Shown piece after piece: positions 1 to 12,382 of a stretch of 64,000 bases of DNA (within the stretch, counting starts at the first letter, position 1; the number at the start of each line of letters is the position of its first letter). The stretch spans positions 22,160,590 through 22,224,589 of the forward strand of contig CM068316.1 in NCBI GenBank assembly GCA_034766995.1, in the 5' to 3' direction. This DNA comes from Acanthacorydalis orientalis (taxonomy: Eukaryota > Arthropoda > Insecta > Megaloptera > Corydalidae). The position numbers and the translations under genes are program-made. Below the pieces are notes generated by a model. The model searched no databases. It was not told where the DNA came from and saw nothing but the letters and a program-made list of their open reading frames with translations.

Positions 1-512
1 GTACATAATACTTTTCATTTAACTCTCAATTTATTAAGTTAATTATTTGAAAATCTTCGTAAGAAAGATATCGTTTATTTTATGAAATTAACTCTAAAAC
101 TAATTAAAAATGATTAATTTTGAAAAATGTTAAAAGTATATACAAATATTTAATTCAGTCTACTAAAGTATGTATTATATAAATATTATAATTTATATTT
201 TGCATTTTTAATTAAGTTAGTTTTCAATTTGCGAAATACAAAAAATAAATTGTATATATATATACACATATAATTCTAAATTTGAATCTATTCATTATAA
301 ATAAGTTAAAACTACTTCCACAAATATATTGTTAAAATTTATTGTTTAGATGATCCTAATTGTACATATTTTTATTAATTAAGGTTTAATTATTCTATTT
401 TTAAAATTTGATAAATTTATTTACAGCTAATAAGTATTTCTCGCCAATTTTTAGATAATTTGTCAAAATAGTTTTCATAGTAAATTGTAAATATCTACTA
501 TGTTTTTAAATA
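1..512. other. AT-rich intergenic sequence, nothing recognised
   Basis: Low-complexity A/T-rich sequence with no sustained coding frame. It ends at the TA target duplication of the mariner derivative that follows. Confidence 0.7.
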
Positions 513-1081
513 TTAGGTTAGTAGAAAAATAATTACGGTTTACGACCTTCAATTCATATACATTTTTTAATTTAAGTGGTCCAGACCTGTTGGATGCTAA
601 CACCTAACATTTGTGCAAGCTCTCGAATTGTTGTGCCTGGTTCCGATTCAACTAACGCCTTCAGTTATTCGTTATGAACTGTAGAGGAACGCCCGCGACC
701 TTCTTCATATTCAAGGCTCTCATCCCCAGCAGGAATTTCTTGAAACCACCATTACACCGTACCTTGCATTACACGTTCCTTAAAAGTACTCACATTAGAA
801 GCATTGTTTAGTTTAAGAGCAGTTTCAGCTGCTTGACTACTTGTTTTGAACTCAAAAATAATACTCTTATTAGCTTCTTCCCCATCTTTAATCCAGTAGC
901 ACAGTAACTCAATTTGAAGCAAAATTAATAATAAAACTAAAATCGATGTTACCAAAATACATATCAAGAATGAGCTTTAAAATGATGATAACATGAATAC
1001 GATGAAATGACACTTTCAATGAAAAAAATGAAGATTAGAATTCAAAAAACAAAAAATGCTATTATTTTCCTACCAACCTAA
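513..1081 (-). mobile_element. Internally deleted cecropia/Hsmar1-like mariner (copy 1)
   Basis: Both ends are present: TTAGGTTAGTAGAAAAATAA at the left and the inverse ending TACCAACCTAA at the right, flanked by TA (511-512, 1082-1083). Read on the minus strand, the coding remnant (967-752 and beyond) holds the transposase N-terminal helix-turn-helix, with FEFKTSSQAAETALKL and then FKERVMQ, matching the start of SETMAR/Hsmar1-type transposases. After the DNA-binding domain the sequence jumps straight to the 3' untranslated end, so the whole D,D34D catalytic domain is missing. The frame is broken. The length, 569 bp, nearly equals the copies at 9653 and 44164, so this is a propagated non-autonomous form and not a random fragment. 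It cannot encode an active transposase. Confidence 0.9.
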
Positions 1082-2434
1082 TACTATTTTAAAAGTAATC
1101 ATGAATTATATAGGAATTACAAATAATATATAAACGATTTCATTTACAAAAATATTAAATGTATAATGTGATTGTTACTGTATATATTTCTGACATCTTG
1201 ACTAAAAAGATATTGACTTAGTTCGACTAAGACTTATGTTTAATGCTGGCTAAAACTAACTGTATTAACCATGAATTAAAAAAGGTTACAAATATTTGTG
1301 ATATCTAATTTTTTGCAACTTTAATCTACTGAATTCGCATTATTGAAGTAAAGGATTGAAATTATTAGTAGTCACAGATTATGAACGATTTGATATTGAG
1401 GCCGCGACGCCATCGTGATTAAAACTCTCTAATCTATACTTTATAAAATGTACCAATAAGTTTGGTACACTATCTTACACTGTGAATTTGCAAGAAACAA
1501 GTAATATAAATGTATTTGCTTCCTACTATCGAAGCATATGTTTTGAAATAGCAGTGATTTTCGATAAAACATTTAACAGATTAATTGTAGACGTGTTAAA
1601 AAACTTTAATATAAATGTTTAACTTATTTTATTAAAATTATCTTACGTTTTGATTCATTATAAATGACCGACTAATTTTTATTCAAATATTTTTTTATGC
1701 AGATAAAATTTATCTTATTGAAAATACAATACAATCCTTCTTTTTATTGAAAGAACAAAATGTAAGAATCTCGAACCCTAACACACACTGATCAGTCTTA
1801 CTTCTTGCTATAATATAATGATGAATTACATTTTTATCGCAGATAGTTCATATTTTTCACACTAAACACATTTATTATTACTGCTTTAGAATTTTTTTAA
1901 TGATATTCTTAAATAATCTTAGAAAATAAATATTAAATAAAAAATATAAGAGAATAATATAAATAATTCTGAAATGGCATTAGAACTTTTCATTTTTTCA
2001 TATGTATAATTTTGAAAAATATTTTAAGTATCCAAATTTTAATATAAATATAATAAAAATATTAAATATTGTGTAAAGAAACAAATTTATAAAATAATGT
2101 AAATTTCCAATATATTATAACATAATTACTTTTATTTTTATGTATATAACTATAATATTGTCAATTAACAAAAGTAGAATCATATAAAATCTATTAAATC
2201 TATGATTAGTTTATATATCTTGAGTGAGTATTAACACAAATTCTATCTGTAATATATAAAATATTCAGTAATTTACATCAATTATATTTAGTATTTTGAA
2301 ATGTACATATATTAACAATGTATAGTACATCCCTAATATAAGAATGTTGCAAATATAACAACAATTCGTTGGAAACAAAAGTAAAAATCTTATAATAACA
2401 ATTACTTATCTTTGACAAGCACTTGTATAAATTT
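1082..2434. other. AT-rich sequence, no gene seen
   Basis: No conserved reading frame. A short slightly GC-richer patch lies near 1395-1420. The stretch grades into the TA microsatellite at 2435. Confidence 0.65.

Positions 2435-2500
<66 letters not shown>
2435..2500. repeat. (TA)n microsatellite
   Basis: About 30 TA units with one CA interruption near the left end. Confidence 0.97.
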
Positions 2501-2503
<3 letters not shown>

Positions 2504-3512
2504 AACTCTTATTTACGTAGTTAATATTATTCTTTTGAAAATATATTCCATATTTGTTGAGGTTTATTTTACGTTTTTGAATCTTGATACTTGAATATTA
2601 TAAGTAAGTAATATATACTTGAACCAAAAATCAATCATAAACTGGTTAGAGCAACGAAAAATATAAAACATGCAGTATTGTAATAAAAAAAATGAATAAA
2701 ATATTTCGAAGTTGAAGATCATAAAACATTCTTGTATATCGTCTTTTTTATTTAATATACACCTTAATAATAGTCGAAAAGTATAGAGGAAATACCATAA
2801 AATTCTACATCAATAACTGAATTTGAAGAATACCAAATGATAATTGCTTAAAAGCGAACAGACTTGTAACCGATAGAACCCAAATAATGTAACTTATGTA
2901 TTATTGATCAAATGAATAAATTGGTTTTATTTTCCATTTTTTGTTTTATATTTTTTTTTAAAAAAAAAACGTAAACGTAAATCATAATTACCATTTTGTC
3001 AATTCAGTATGTTTTCATATGTAAGATAAATTGAATTTATTAATATCTGGATTGACAAATTTTTAAACCTTAAGATACGTTTTATGAAATCAAGAGTAAG
3101 AAAAGATATTAGTTGAATAGTTTAAAATAGTTCAGACTTTATTTATATATTTTTGAAATAATTTGAAAAAAGTATTAATATTACTTATTAAGCAATTTAC
3201 TCAAATTTTGTTTGTAAGAAATATTTTTCTTCAATTTAAAATGAATAAACAGTGTTCGAGTTGAAACATTATTTTATGAATTATTAATTTCTATTCACTT
3301 TTTGAGAATCCAATCCTACCTTTTATGTAGATGCTTGATTGTCGTACACATACATGCGATTTTCGCGTGTGATTGTCGTAACATTCATTGTCCTTGCCTG
3401 GCTGGTCCATGTAAAGACGACATAGTGAGTTCATGAGTTTTAAGCCTAATAGTACTTCGCTTATATTTGTTCTGCTGATTTGTGTACATTTCTGAGAGAA
3501 GTAATGTTAAGA

Positions 3513-3513
<1 letters not shown>
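2501..3513. other. AT-rich sequence with one higher-complexity patch
   Basis: No gene recognised. Positions 3300-3480 stand out as less AT-rich and non-repetitive, with several CG dinucleotides. This could be unique regulatory sequence or an unrecognised old repeat. Confidence 0.5.
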
Positions 3514-3566
<53 letters not shown>

Positions 3567-3577
3567 ATATACATACT
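3514..3577. repeat. (TA)n microsatellite
   Basis: TA run followed by TGTA/TACA interruptions. Apparent Ile-Tyr peptides across it are translation of the repeat. Confidence 0.95.
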
Positions 3578-3720
3578 CACACATTAACCATAATAGGTAG
3601 ATGTTATGAAAGTTATTAATATTTTTTCCTTTTTGTTTCAAGTAAGTGGCAGTTATAAAATTGTCCGACATCATAGTTATTTTTTTCGTTTCATGTAAGA
3701 CGTACATAGAGACGCACACA

Positions 3721-3773
<53 letters not shown>

Positions 3774-3811
3774 GTATATATATATATATATTTATTCATA
3801 TATATGTATGT

Positions 3812-3867
<56 letters not shown>

Positions 3868-3900
3868 ATATATATATGTATGTATCTGTGTGTATGTGTA
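3721..3900. repeat. Compound (TA)n/(TATG)n microsatellite
   Basis: Three TA blocks separated by TATG and TTCA variants, about 180 bp in all, grading into TGTG. Confidence 0.95.
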
Positions 3901-4055
3901 AAATGTATGTGTGTGTTTATAATAAACGAGTTATTTTTTTTGTATTTAAAATCAAAAATATAAATAAAAATAATACTTTTTAAGCTTAATTGTTTTTGTA
4001 TATATTTTCTTCTGTATATGTTATATTTCTTCGACGCTTCCAGCCCGGTGCCTTT

Positions 4056-4305
4056 TTAAGACTCTCCGTACCGGTGCAGTAAACTCAGTTTACCGCTAAT
4101 ATTTTTCATTAAAATTGCTATTTATGAAGGAAGAGAAAGATTTTTAATTAGCTAAACATCAAGGTCAATCCGTACACAAGCTGTCAGTATTAATATAATA
4201 TGAGTATTACAAGAAAATATAGAAATATAATTCAAATATCATGAAAGATATTTGCAAATAAAAACACTATCAACTGAGTTTACTGCATCGGAACAGGAGA
4301 GTTAA
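4056..4305. mobile_element. Short inverted-repeat element with CTCTCC ends near TTAA
   Basis: Left end TTAAGACTCTCCGTACC and the inverse of the right end TTAACTCTCCTGTTCC both run into GTGCAGTAAACTCAGTT or a close match. The two ends are therefore inverted repeats of about 35 bp around roughly 180 bp of AT-rich filler with no coding capacity. TTAA at both edges recalls piggyBac-type target duplications. However, similarity to the copy at 27779-28235 continues about 25 bp beyond the left TTAA (GGCTGGAAG versus GGCTAGAAG), so the true terminus may lie near 4030. Non-autonomous; superfamily uncertain. Confidence 0.6.
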
Positions 4306-5130
4306 AAGTCTTCTTCAAATGAGTTTTGTTAAGTTACTTTAATTTTATTGTACTACAAGTTACTGTTAACTAAATGATAATCAATTTCACAAACTGCAAA
4401 ACATATGAAGTAGTTCAAAAATGCTGAATATATTGATGTGCACAATTTACCAATGATTAAATCTCATTAAATTGTAATAATATTTGAAATATATAAAAAT
4501 ATATTTGCACACTTTTTTCATACCTAGTCAATTATCTAAAGATAAATAAGTAGTCGCAGTAAATTAAAAATTAAAAGATTAAATGTGGCAAATGTTAAAA
4601 TTTAAAACACAAATATATAAAAAAAATGTTTGTTATACGCTTTATTATTTATTCGTTGTTTTTCTCGATCTATTATAAAATACTTAGTTCAATATAGATT
4701 CTGTTATATAATTTCAAAAATTTAAAATGGACTACTTTAAAATGAAATAATTGTTTACTTCGAGATTATTTTATTAAATAATCAAATATTAAAAAGCATT
4801 AAAATTACATTGGAGTAAAACATAACATAGTTTGTGTTTCATCAAATTGTATACTGGTTACTCTGTTTCAAACTATGTATTTTTTTCACGTATTTGCGAT
4901 ATTGGGACATTTTTTGTATTATCGTCGTGTTATTATTGGCCGTACCGGGGGGTTCAAGATCCCGACAAAAGTCTTTTTCGTGTTTTAATTTGTGTCTTTA
5001 TTATCATTTGTTGCCTATCTTCTTTAATATCGGGGAATAGTTTCAAAAAAATCAGATAAGCATGTTGCTAAATCCTACCCACCCACCTTCTATTTCATAT
5101 TATGTGTTTTAAATATAATATTCTATGTAT
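4306..5130. other. AT-rich sequence with a GC-richer patch, no gene recognised
   Basis: At 4890-5040 the composition changes (CCGTACCGGGGGGTTC), with open frames of 68-75 codons in two phases on the plus strand. Neither resembles a family I know, and the mutual overlap suggests chance. Confidence 0.5.
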
Positions 5131-5672
5131 TTAATTGTTAAAAAAATTATTGCGATTTATGACCCGCAAATTAATATACATATTTCTCATTTTTGGGTTT
5201 CCTAGCTGTTTTAAGTGGTCCAGAACTGTTGGATGACTAATGAGTAAATTTTGTGCAAGCTCTCGAATTATTGTGCGTGATTCTGATTAATATGTCGCCT
5301 ATAGTTGGTCGTCATGAATTGAAGAAGGACGCCTGCGACCTTCTTCATCTACAAGGCTTTCGTCCCCAGCACGAAATTTTTGAAACCACCATTGTACCGT
5401 ACGTTCCTTAATAACACTCACACCAAAAGTTTATGAATTAGTGTACGAGCAGTTTCTGCTGCTTTACAAAATATTTTAAACTCATACAAAAAAATTCTTT
5501 TATTTGTTTCTTTTCCACCTTTAATTTAATAGCCTATTATGAAGCAACATCATTAATAGAACCAAAGTCAATGTTACAAAAATACAAACCGAAAATGCAC
5601 TTTAAAATAATATTAATATGAACACGATGAAATGACATTTTCATTGAAAAAAATTAAGGTTAGAATTTAGCT
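5131..5672 (-). mobile_element. Internally deleted cecropia-like mariner (copy 2), right end lost
   Basis: The left end TTAATTGTTAAAAAAATTAT is a decayed form of the family terminus. The minus-strand body carries remnants of the helix-turn-helix region and the same junction seen in copy 1, passing from the DNA-binding domain into the 3' end. Homology stops around 5672, before the expected right terminal repeat, at the border with the rosa-like relic. Frameshifts and stops throughout. More decayed than copy 1. Confidence 0.8.
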
Positions 5673-5679
5673 GACTTCA

Positions 5680-6500
5680 AAATTTTTTTTATCATCGAAC
5701 GGTACTGAGAACTATTTATGATTACAGCAGTACCGAAAATAGTTCATTTATTTTCAGTTTATTTTCGAAGAATAAGGGCCTATAATCTATTTTCGGATGT
5801 TAATCTGTATCAAACAAAATACTTAAGTGGTTGTAATTGTCACTGATGAAGTGCTGGATTTTCTGTAATCCATAATGTACAATTTTGTTTGTTTACGAAA
5901 CCATTTAAGTGGAAATTAGCTTCATCACTCATAATCAAATTGTGAATAAATTTATTATTTTCTTCTACTTGTTGGTGAAAATGAATTGCATAATCAATGT
6001 GATATTGTTAATCTGCTGGGTTTTTGTCTCACACAAGCTGCACTTTGTGTGGAAACATTTTTAATGCGGCCAAAATCCTTTACAGTGCCCTTCAAAATAT
6101 TCCAAGTTAGGTTGAAGTCTTTGGGTTGACGTTTCAGGATTTTACTCAGTACTCTCCTGTACACGTTGAATATTTTCCTCAGCTAGAGCTGAACTATATC
6201 TTTCAGAACCTAGACGGTTACTAACACCACCTTGTCAAAAACGTGCAACTAAACGATTAATCATTGACTCCGACGGTCCTGTTCGAACATTAAAATAACG
6301 ACGATATGATCTCTGCGTCTGAATAATTGAACGCTGGTTTTTAAAAAAATATCAATTACTTTGATACATTGTTCCATCGTGTACTTTTCTGTGATAAATT
6401 CCTTAAGTTTTATTTATAAAATTCTGAAAAGGAGAGAAAAAACATCAGACAAAAAAAATATTAACTATTCAAACCCTTTCGTTCTTTTTGCGCCACCTTG
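5680..6500 (-). pseudogene. Decayed rosa-like (Tc1/mariner superfamily) transposase, 5' two-thirds
   Basis: Reading the minus strand from about 6420, broken frames give NQRSIIQTQRSYRRYF, then NVRTGPSESMINRLVARF, then NPETSTQR and DEANFHLNGFVNKQN. This is the order of an insect transposase with a DUF4817-type N-terminal helix-turn-helix followed by the first catalytic Asp block (SDEANFHLNG). Stops and frameshifts interrupt every domain. A probable 5' terminal repeat, CAAGGTGGCGCAAAAAG, is read leftward from 6500 and abuts a TA microsatellite. Homology fades near 5690, before the second and third catalytic residues, where the mariner derivative begins. A second member of the same group lies at 61745-62500. 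Confidence 0.75.
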
Positions 6501-6504
6501 TAAA

Positions 6505-6520
6505 TATATATATATATAAA

Positions 6521-6582
<62 letters not shown>
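6505..6582. repeat. (TA)n microsatellite
   Basis: TA run with one AAATG interruption. It adjoins the terminal repeat of the rosa-like relic. Confidence 0.95.
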
Positions 6583-6586
<4 letters not shown>

Positions 6587-7189
6587 GGAATCTCTTAATA
6601 GGTCGGAAATATTTTTTTGAATGGAGCGGTACACTATAAATTTTAAAATTTTGTGACAGCTTCGGTTCGACCCACTTGACAAGCGAAGATAATGCTTTAA
6701 TATATATTACTAAGTCAAAATCTTTGCACAGGGTCAATTTAAAATGCGTAATTTAAAAATGGAGACAAAATACAAAGATGCAATTTTTATAATACATAAA
6801 TACAATATAATACAAAATAGAGGAAAATTATTAATATTTTTGTACTCATTTACTCGATTGATATTTATTTTTTTAATTACTATCGGTGTAAAAATTTTTT
6901 GTAAACTATTTTATTATAAAACATTTTCAAGCCATAATAAATGTTAAGTAGAGAATGAAGCTCTTTCTAATTCTTATCTTTAATTAATGATCTTTGATTT
7001 TTATAAATGTATTAATACTCAAAATTATATTTTTTCAATAAAATATACCTTACTTGACTACTGCCTATATTTACAGGCTAATGCGTATTTAGATAAGAGA
7101 ATTATAATTTATATTAGAGATACATAAAATCGGATTAAATTTTAATAATTAATCAAACAAATTTTTAGTACTTGTGCTTTACAAATGAT
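6583..7189. other. AT-rich sequence, no gene recognised
   Basis: A 67-codon open frame at 6744-6947 is rich in Ile, Phe, Lys and Tyr, as expected from AT-rich DNA. I see no family resemblance. Confidence 0.6.
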
Positions 7190-7755
7190 ATAAATTCGAA
7201 GATTTATGAAAAAAATATTATGGTTACTGTTTGGTCAGCAAGTGGCATCATCTCTACAACTTCTTAAATCCTGGTAAACTAATAACAGAAAAAAAATATT
7301 GTCACGAAATTGAAAAAATGCATGAGAAGTTGCATCGATTACAACCAGCATTAGTCAATTGAAGAGAATCAATTATTCTATATGACAACGTCCGACCACA
7401 CGTCTCATAATTAACTTTAAAAAAATAAATGAACTGGGTTATGAAACCTTACCTGATCCACCGTATTCTCCGGACCTGTCTTCAACAGATTATTTTTTTT
7501 TTTGGAACATTTCAGTAATTTCCTACGAGAGAAGGTTTTCAAAGATTAAGCATCAGGTCAAAGCGCTTCCAATGAATTCGTTAATTCAAGGACTATAGAA
7601 TTCTATCTTGTAGGAATAATCGAACTTGTTTCCCTCTGGGAGAAATGTGTGCAGATCAATGATCTTTATTTTAATTAATAAATATAATTTTTAACTGATA
7701 TATGCTTTTTTATATTTGATACGTAAAAACCGCAATTATTTTTGCACCAACCTAA
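7190..7755 (+). pseudogene. 3' half of a cecropia/Hsmar1-like mariner
   Basis: The plus strand encodes, with breaks, the C-terminal half of a mariner transposase: ITEKKYCHEIEKMHEK, LQPALVN, ILYDNVRPHVS (second catalytic Asp), NELGYETL, PYSPDLSSTDYF (third catalytic Asp, 34 residues on) and SLWEKCVQIND near the end. The 3' terminal repeat is intact: it ends CAATTATTTTTGCACCAACC then TAA, and is followed by TA. Everything upstream of the VTVW motif is missing, so the element is 5' truncated with no helix-turn-helix. In-frame stops after LVN and HVS plus a frameshift in a T-run make it dead. Its terminus (GGTTGGTGCAAAAATAA) differs from the GGTTGGTAGAAAAATAA ends of the short derivatives, so it is a separate lineage. 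Confidence 0.85.
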
Positions 7756-9652
7756 TATATCAATTACTTTATAAGAACAAAAGTCATGTTCATTCGTTCA
7801 ATTCACCTATTTTATATTTATTAATTAATATTAGTTATAGATTGACTCTTATATAAGTCAAAAATACTTGAAACTTCGATAGTACTATGTGATGTTATTT
7901 TTTTGTTCTTTTAATTACTATTCCATATTACAAGTAAATATCTTTATCTTACTCGTTGTTTTAAAGATTATCTTATGAATAAAAAATATATTTTTGTTAA
8001 TGTATACATTGTATTATGTATTTAAAATTAAATAGGTCATATGAAAGAACATCAAAGAATAATGAATAGCGATTACTTCACTTGAACAATTGTATCGTTA
8101 AATCCGATATAAAGTTCAAAACTAAAATTAAAATCAAATATCAATTTAATGACGAAACATTATTTAACGATCACGATTAAAAAGTACAACTTAGATAAAA
8201 TAGCTGTAGAGCGAACAAAAAAATTCTCACATAACCGAAAAACTTTCACCGGATAAAGTTGATATTAAACGATGTGTTAATTCACGCATTATTAAATCAA
8301 ATCCATGTTATCTTACACACATCTACGCACAGTTACGCATGTTTTGTCAAATGAATTATGCCGTCTACCGAATACACTGTCTACATACATGTAACGCTGA
8401 CCATCTGATAATATTATGTGTCCATCTCGTGTTAATGCGTCATTAATATCATCGAGCGTCATCAGTATTTGTTCAAGTTGTTAATGACCTCGCGCACACG
8501 TGGACCTATTTTAACTATTTTTTTTAATAATATATGTTCAAAAAGAAAAAAAGCAATATACATATTTGTTAGCAACTCTTAACTTCAGTTAATATTTTTT
8601 TAATGTATGTTTATTCGAGTTGTTTTTTTTTGGTGTATGAACTAACAGCCACTAATATCTAAAACATTAATGCAGGTTTTACAGCTGTTCATTCGTTAAC
8701 CACTTATTATTTCTATAGCCAACCTTTTTCATTAGATTCACTTTCTTAAGATATGTTTTCATCGTTTTATATAATATTTTTTTGTCCAAACAATTAACCT
8801 TTCGTTATTTAAATTTGAAGAAATATAATTAAATTATTTACATATTACTTTTTTTTCCTAAAATACCTTTACAGTATTTTTTACACTTACTACCTTATTC
8901 CTATACTTTAATAAATAAATAAATAATACGGGTATTTTGTAGTTGTGTTGCTCCTATAAGTCTATATGATTATTTGAGTATTTACTGTTTGAGTATTTTC
9001 TACTTGCTAGAAAAATACTCAAACATTGGCCTCAAAGATTTGAAATAAAACAATTTTAAACATAACAAGATTAATATATACATGTAATAGTTATGCAACA
9101 ACTTATATTAAGTAAATAATTTCTAATAAATAAATAAAAGATATATGATTTAAATTCGTATAAAAATATAGTCTTTATGGGAGAAAAAAGTATGACAATA
9201 TTAAAGTATTAATAAAATAAATTAATAAAACTACATTTAAATGACTTTCATGTAATTTTTATAAATTAATACCATTTGGGTTATGTTTTTATTGATATGT
9301 ATGAACACAAATTGTTTGTCACGCATACATACTTGTATTAAATCATGACAACAGTACGTAGCGCATATCTTTTATTTGTATTATATTATTATAAACAAAA
9401 AAAAACATTTTATCAAATATTTTGAAGTGATTACGGACGATATTAATTATTCTGATAGTTATTTTAATAATATAATAAAAGTGTCACTCTGGAATTATCT
9501 CTAGAATTGTTCGCAATACCCAGTTCATTCCATATCGATTGTATAAAAAATACTCAAAATTTTAAAAAAATTCGCATGCTCATTAAAAAAAATATGCATT
9601 TATTTAAAATGATTCTGTTCGAAGAAAAAATATTTTTTTTATATTTTGTATA
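7756..9652. other. Intergenic sequence with a low-repeat island at 8200-8520
   Basis: Mostly plain AT-rich DNA. Positions 8200-8520 are clearly richer in CG-containing words and lack any repeat or transposon signature. No reading frame is sustained there, so a non-coding conserved element is the better guess. A foldback lies at 8986-9025. Confidence 0.5.
8986..9025. repeat. 40-nt foldback (hairpin)
   Basis: TGTTTGAGTATTTTCTA is followed after a 5-nt loop (cttgc) by its inverse with one extra A. An additional direct copy of TTTGAGTATTT lies just upstream. Could form a stem of about 17 bp in RNA or DNA. Confidence 0.8.
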
Positions 9653-10224
9653 TTAGGTTGATACGAAAATAATTTCGATTTTAATTTTCTGAATTCTAAT
9701 CTTATTTTTTTCAATGAAAGTGTCGTTTCATCGTGTTCATATTAATATAATTTTAAAGTGCAATTTTGGGATTGTATTTTGCTAACATCGACTTTAGTTT
9801 TATTATTAATTTTGTTTCAAATTGAGCTATTGAATTAAAGATGACGAAGAAGCAAATATGAGCATTTTTTATGAGTTCAAAACGAGTGAAAAAGCAACAA
9901 AAACGGCTTGTAAACTAAACGATGCTTTTGGTGTGAATACTGTTAAAGAACGTACGGTGCAATGGTGACTCCACAAATTTTGTGTTGGGGACAAGAGCCT
10001 TGAAGATGAAGAAGGTCTTGAGCATCCTTCTACAATTCATAACGACCAACTAAAAATATTAGTTGAATCAGAACAACGCGCAACAATTCGAGAGCTTGCA
10101 CAAAAGTTAGGCGTTAGTCATCCAACAGTTCTAGGCCACTCAAAACAGCTAGGAAAATCAATAAAGAGAAAAATGTATATAGACTTGAAGGTCACAAACA
10201 GCAATTATTTTTCTACCAACCTAA
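9653..10224 (+). mobile_element. Internally deleted cecropia-like mariner (copy 3)
   Basis: Both termini are near consensus: TTAGGTTGATACGAAAATAA at the left and TTTTTCTACCAACCTAA at the right, with TA duplications at 9651-9652 and 10225-10226. Length 572 bp. The plus strand shows the 5' untranslated region, then the N-terminal transposase region with FYEFKTSEKATKTA, NDAFGVNTVKERTVQW, SLEDEEG and TIRELAQKLGVSHPTV. After KQLGKS the sequence passes directly to AAAGAGAAAAATGTATAT and the 3' end, so both helix-turn-helix motifs remain and the catalytic domain is absent. In-frame stops are present. This copy defines the family best. Confidence 0.93.
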
Positions 10225-10784
10225 TATTTGTAGTATCATTCATTCATTTGATTGCATTTATATTTTAATTTGGTGCGTTTCTAGAGAATGCCTTTTTATA
10301 ATTAACTGTTTTATAGTGAGATAACATTGTTTATAGAGCAATTTTATATTACTTAAGACAAAAATAATAGATTTTTACACTAAGTAATACAATTGAATCT
10401 TTTTTGGGGGTAATGAAATTTATTGATAAAAAATAATTACATATCATTAAAGTGAATGTCATTAAAATTACATGTATATAATAACTAATAATTAAATAAT
10501 TTATTAAAATTAGAGTATTTTTACTTTCTCGCCAATTACAAAATACAACCATTATTTTATTCGAAAACGTGTAAAGGTATAATTGACTCTATTATGTACT
10601 GTCATTTTTATGATATAAGATGATCACGATTTTTTATAAAAATGTTTTATATTTTTTTTAAACGGACTAGAAAGTAATATTTTAAAAGTGTATTTGAGAG
10701 AGATTCTATATTAAGAACAATTATTTACAAAAAGAACAATATTTTTTAATTAAAGATTTTAATTAAAGATTCATAATTATGTGT
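10225..10784. other. AT-rich sequence, no gene recognised
   Basis: A 67-codon minus-strand frame at 10349-10552 is low-complexity and resembles nothing I know. Confidence 0.6.
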
Positions 10785-10919
<135 letters not shown>

Positions 10920-11039
10920 CAGTAATAAATTATAATTTTAAATATTAACTTCATTCTTGAAATATGTCTGAAATCAAGTTCAAGTTTTTAAAAATATAGA
11001 AATGTCACAAAGGAGTTTTTGTTTCGCTCGATAAATTAC

Positions 11040-11330
11040 AAGTTTTTTGGTTAAAAATGTTAAATAAATTATTATTGATAATTTTTGATAACTGTCTATG
11101 CACATTTCCATAGGGATTCCATCATTTTTAAAGCACCAGTTTATAGAAAAAAAATACTAAGTTAGATTTTCTCTACCTGGAAAAATATAAACTAGATGTA
11201 TTTATATCTCGTCACTCGGAAAATGTCATTCCCATCGAAATGCACATAAGTAATAATTAAAAATTATCTATAATGATTTATTGAAGATTTTTGACCAGGA
11301 ATTGTTTTACGGTCACAATGTCAACGCTGT
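11040..11330. repeat. Fold-back repeat family, copy M1
   Basis: Two inverted arms of roughly 90 bp face each other. The left arm runs GGTTAAAAATGTTAAATAAA, ATTGATAATTTTTGATAAC, then TATGCACATTTCCATAGGG. The inverse of the right arm reads GGTCAAAAATCTTCAATAAA, ATAGATAATTTTTAATTA, then TATGTGCATTTCGATGGG. The centre near 11165-11215 is single-copy filler. Related arms occur near 38800, 43960, 47600, 51050 and 63650, so this is a dispersed family. No protein is encoded. Termini and target duplication are not defined, so the superfamily is unknown. Confidence 0.7.
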
Positions 11331-12315
11331 ATTATGATATATAACAGTGGTCGTTAAACTTAGTCTACTCACGAAATCCTAAAAATTATAAATGTTTTTT
11401 GCAGAATCCCTACCATCTCCATAAACTTCAAGATCCGTACCTCACAAGTTTTGAAAATCAATCATCTTACATGACCAAATTTTATTATTTACATCTGATT
11501 GAGCATGGTCGTAATGTATATTCGTAAATACAGTTTTACTATATAATAATAGGTATTTATAGAAGTAAAAGAAATTATTATAAATTAAATATTTTGAATT
11601 TTTAGCTTTTCAGGTTTTTTCAGCTAAAATTCTTTCAAATTTTGACTTTGACTCGCGGAACCCCTGAAGAGATTGCGTGGAATCCCAGGTTTTCGCGGAA
11701 GACAATTTAAAGAACATATGTATATTACCCTAGTACTGTTTATATTCTTCTACTCGTACATATCCTGATTTTTAAATCTTTTAGATTTAGCAAAAGTTTC
11801 GATAACTTTTTTCTTAGTTCATATTATTTCTTTTATCCAACAATAAATATTTAGTTCTATGTTGATGATTTCAATAATTTCTTACTATTTTCAATATATT
11901 TTGAGATTTAGTTTTTTGAAATGTTGATCATAAATATAAATAAAATTATAAATATCAAAAAAAAGTTTTTAAAGATATGTATCCTATACTTGTTATCTCA
12001 TTTGACTTAATTTTTTTTATATGTATGTTTTCGCAATTTTTTTTTGTTGTTAGGACCGGTTTTTAGTTTATTTTTCTTCGTGTTACAATTGACAGTACAT
12101 CTAATATAGCAAACAACAGTTTGTAAGGAACGTACTAAATATAAACATTATTTTTTAATAAAAAACTTCATAGAATTAAACAAAATAAAGTTATACTAAC
12201 AAGATAAACACATTGAAACTAGTCATAATTAAAAAAGTTATAATAAGTACAGTATAAGATACAGTTGCAATTAGTGTGACGTCTTAAAATTTTTTAAATA
12301 TTAATATTTTTAATA
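11331..12315. other. Intergenic sequence, no gene recognised
   Basis: Includes a moderately complex patch at 11340-11720 with no sustained frame. I recognise no repeat or coding similarity. Confidence 0.5.
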
Positions 12316-12319
12316 CATG

Positions 12320-12377
<58 letters not shown>
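12316..12377. repeat. (TA)n microsatellite
   Basis: Pure TA run after a short TATG lead-in. Confidence 0.95.

Positions 12378-12382
<5 letters not shown>

Noticed and set aside
4940..4985. GGGGGGTTCAAGATCCC, resembling a tRNA T-arm
   Set aside because: No matching acceptor stem, D-arm or anticodon arm upstream at the right spacing.
4832..5059. Two overlapping frames of 68-75 codons in a GC-richer patch
   Set aside because: They overlap in different phases, have no recognisable motif, and no start context or splice signals that I could defend.
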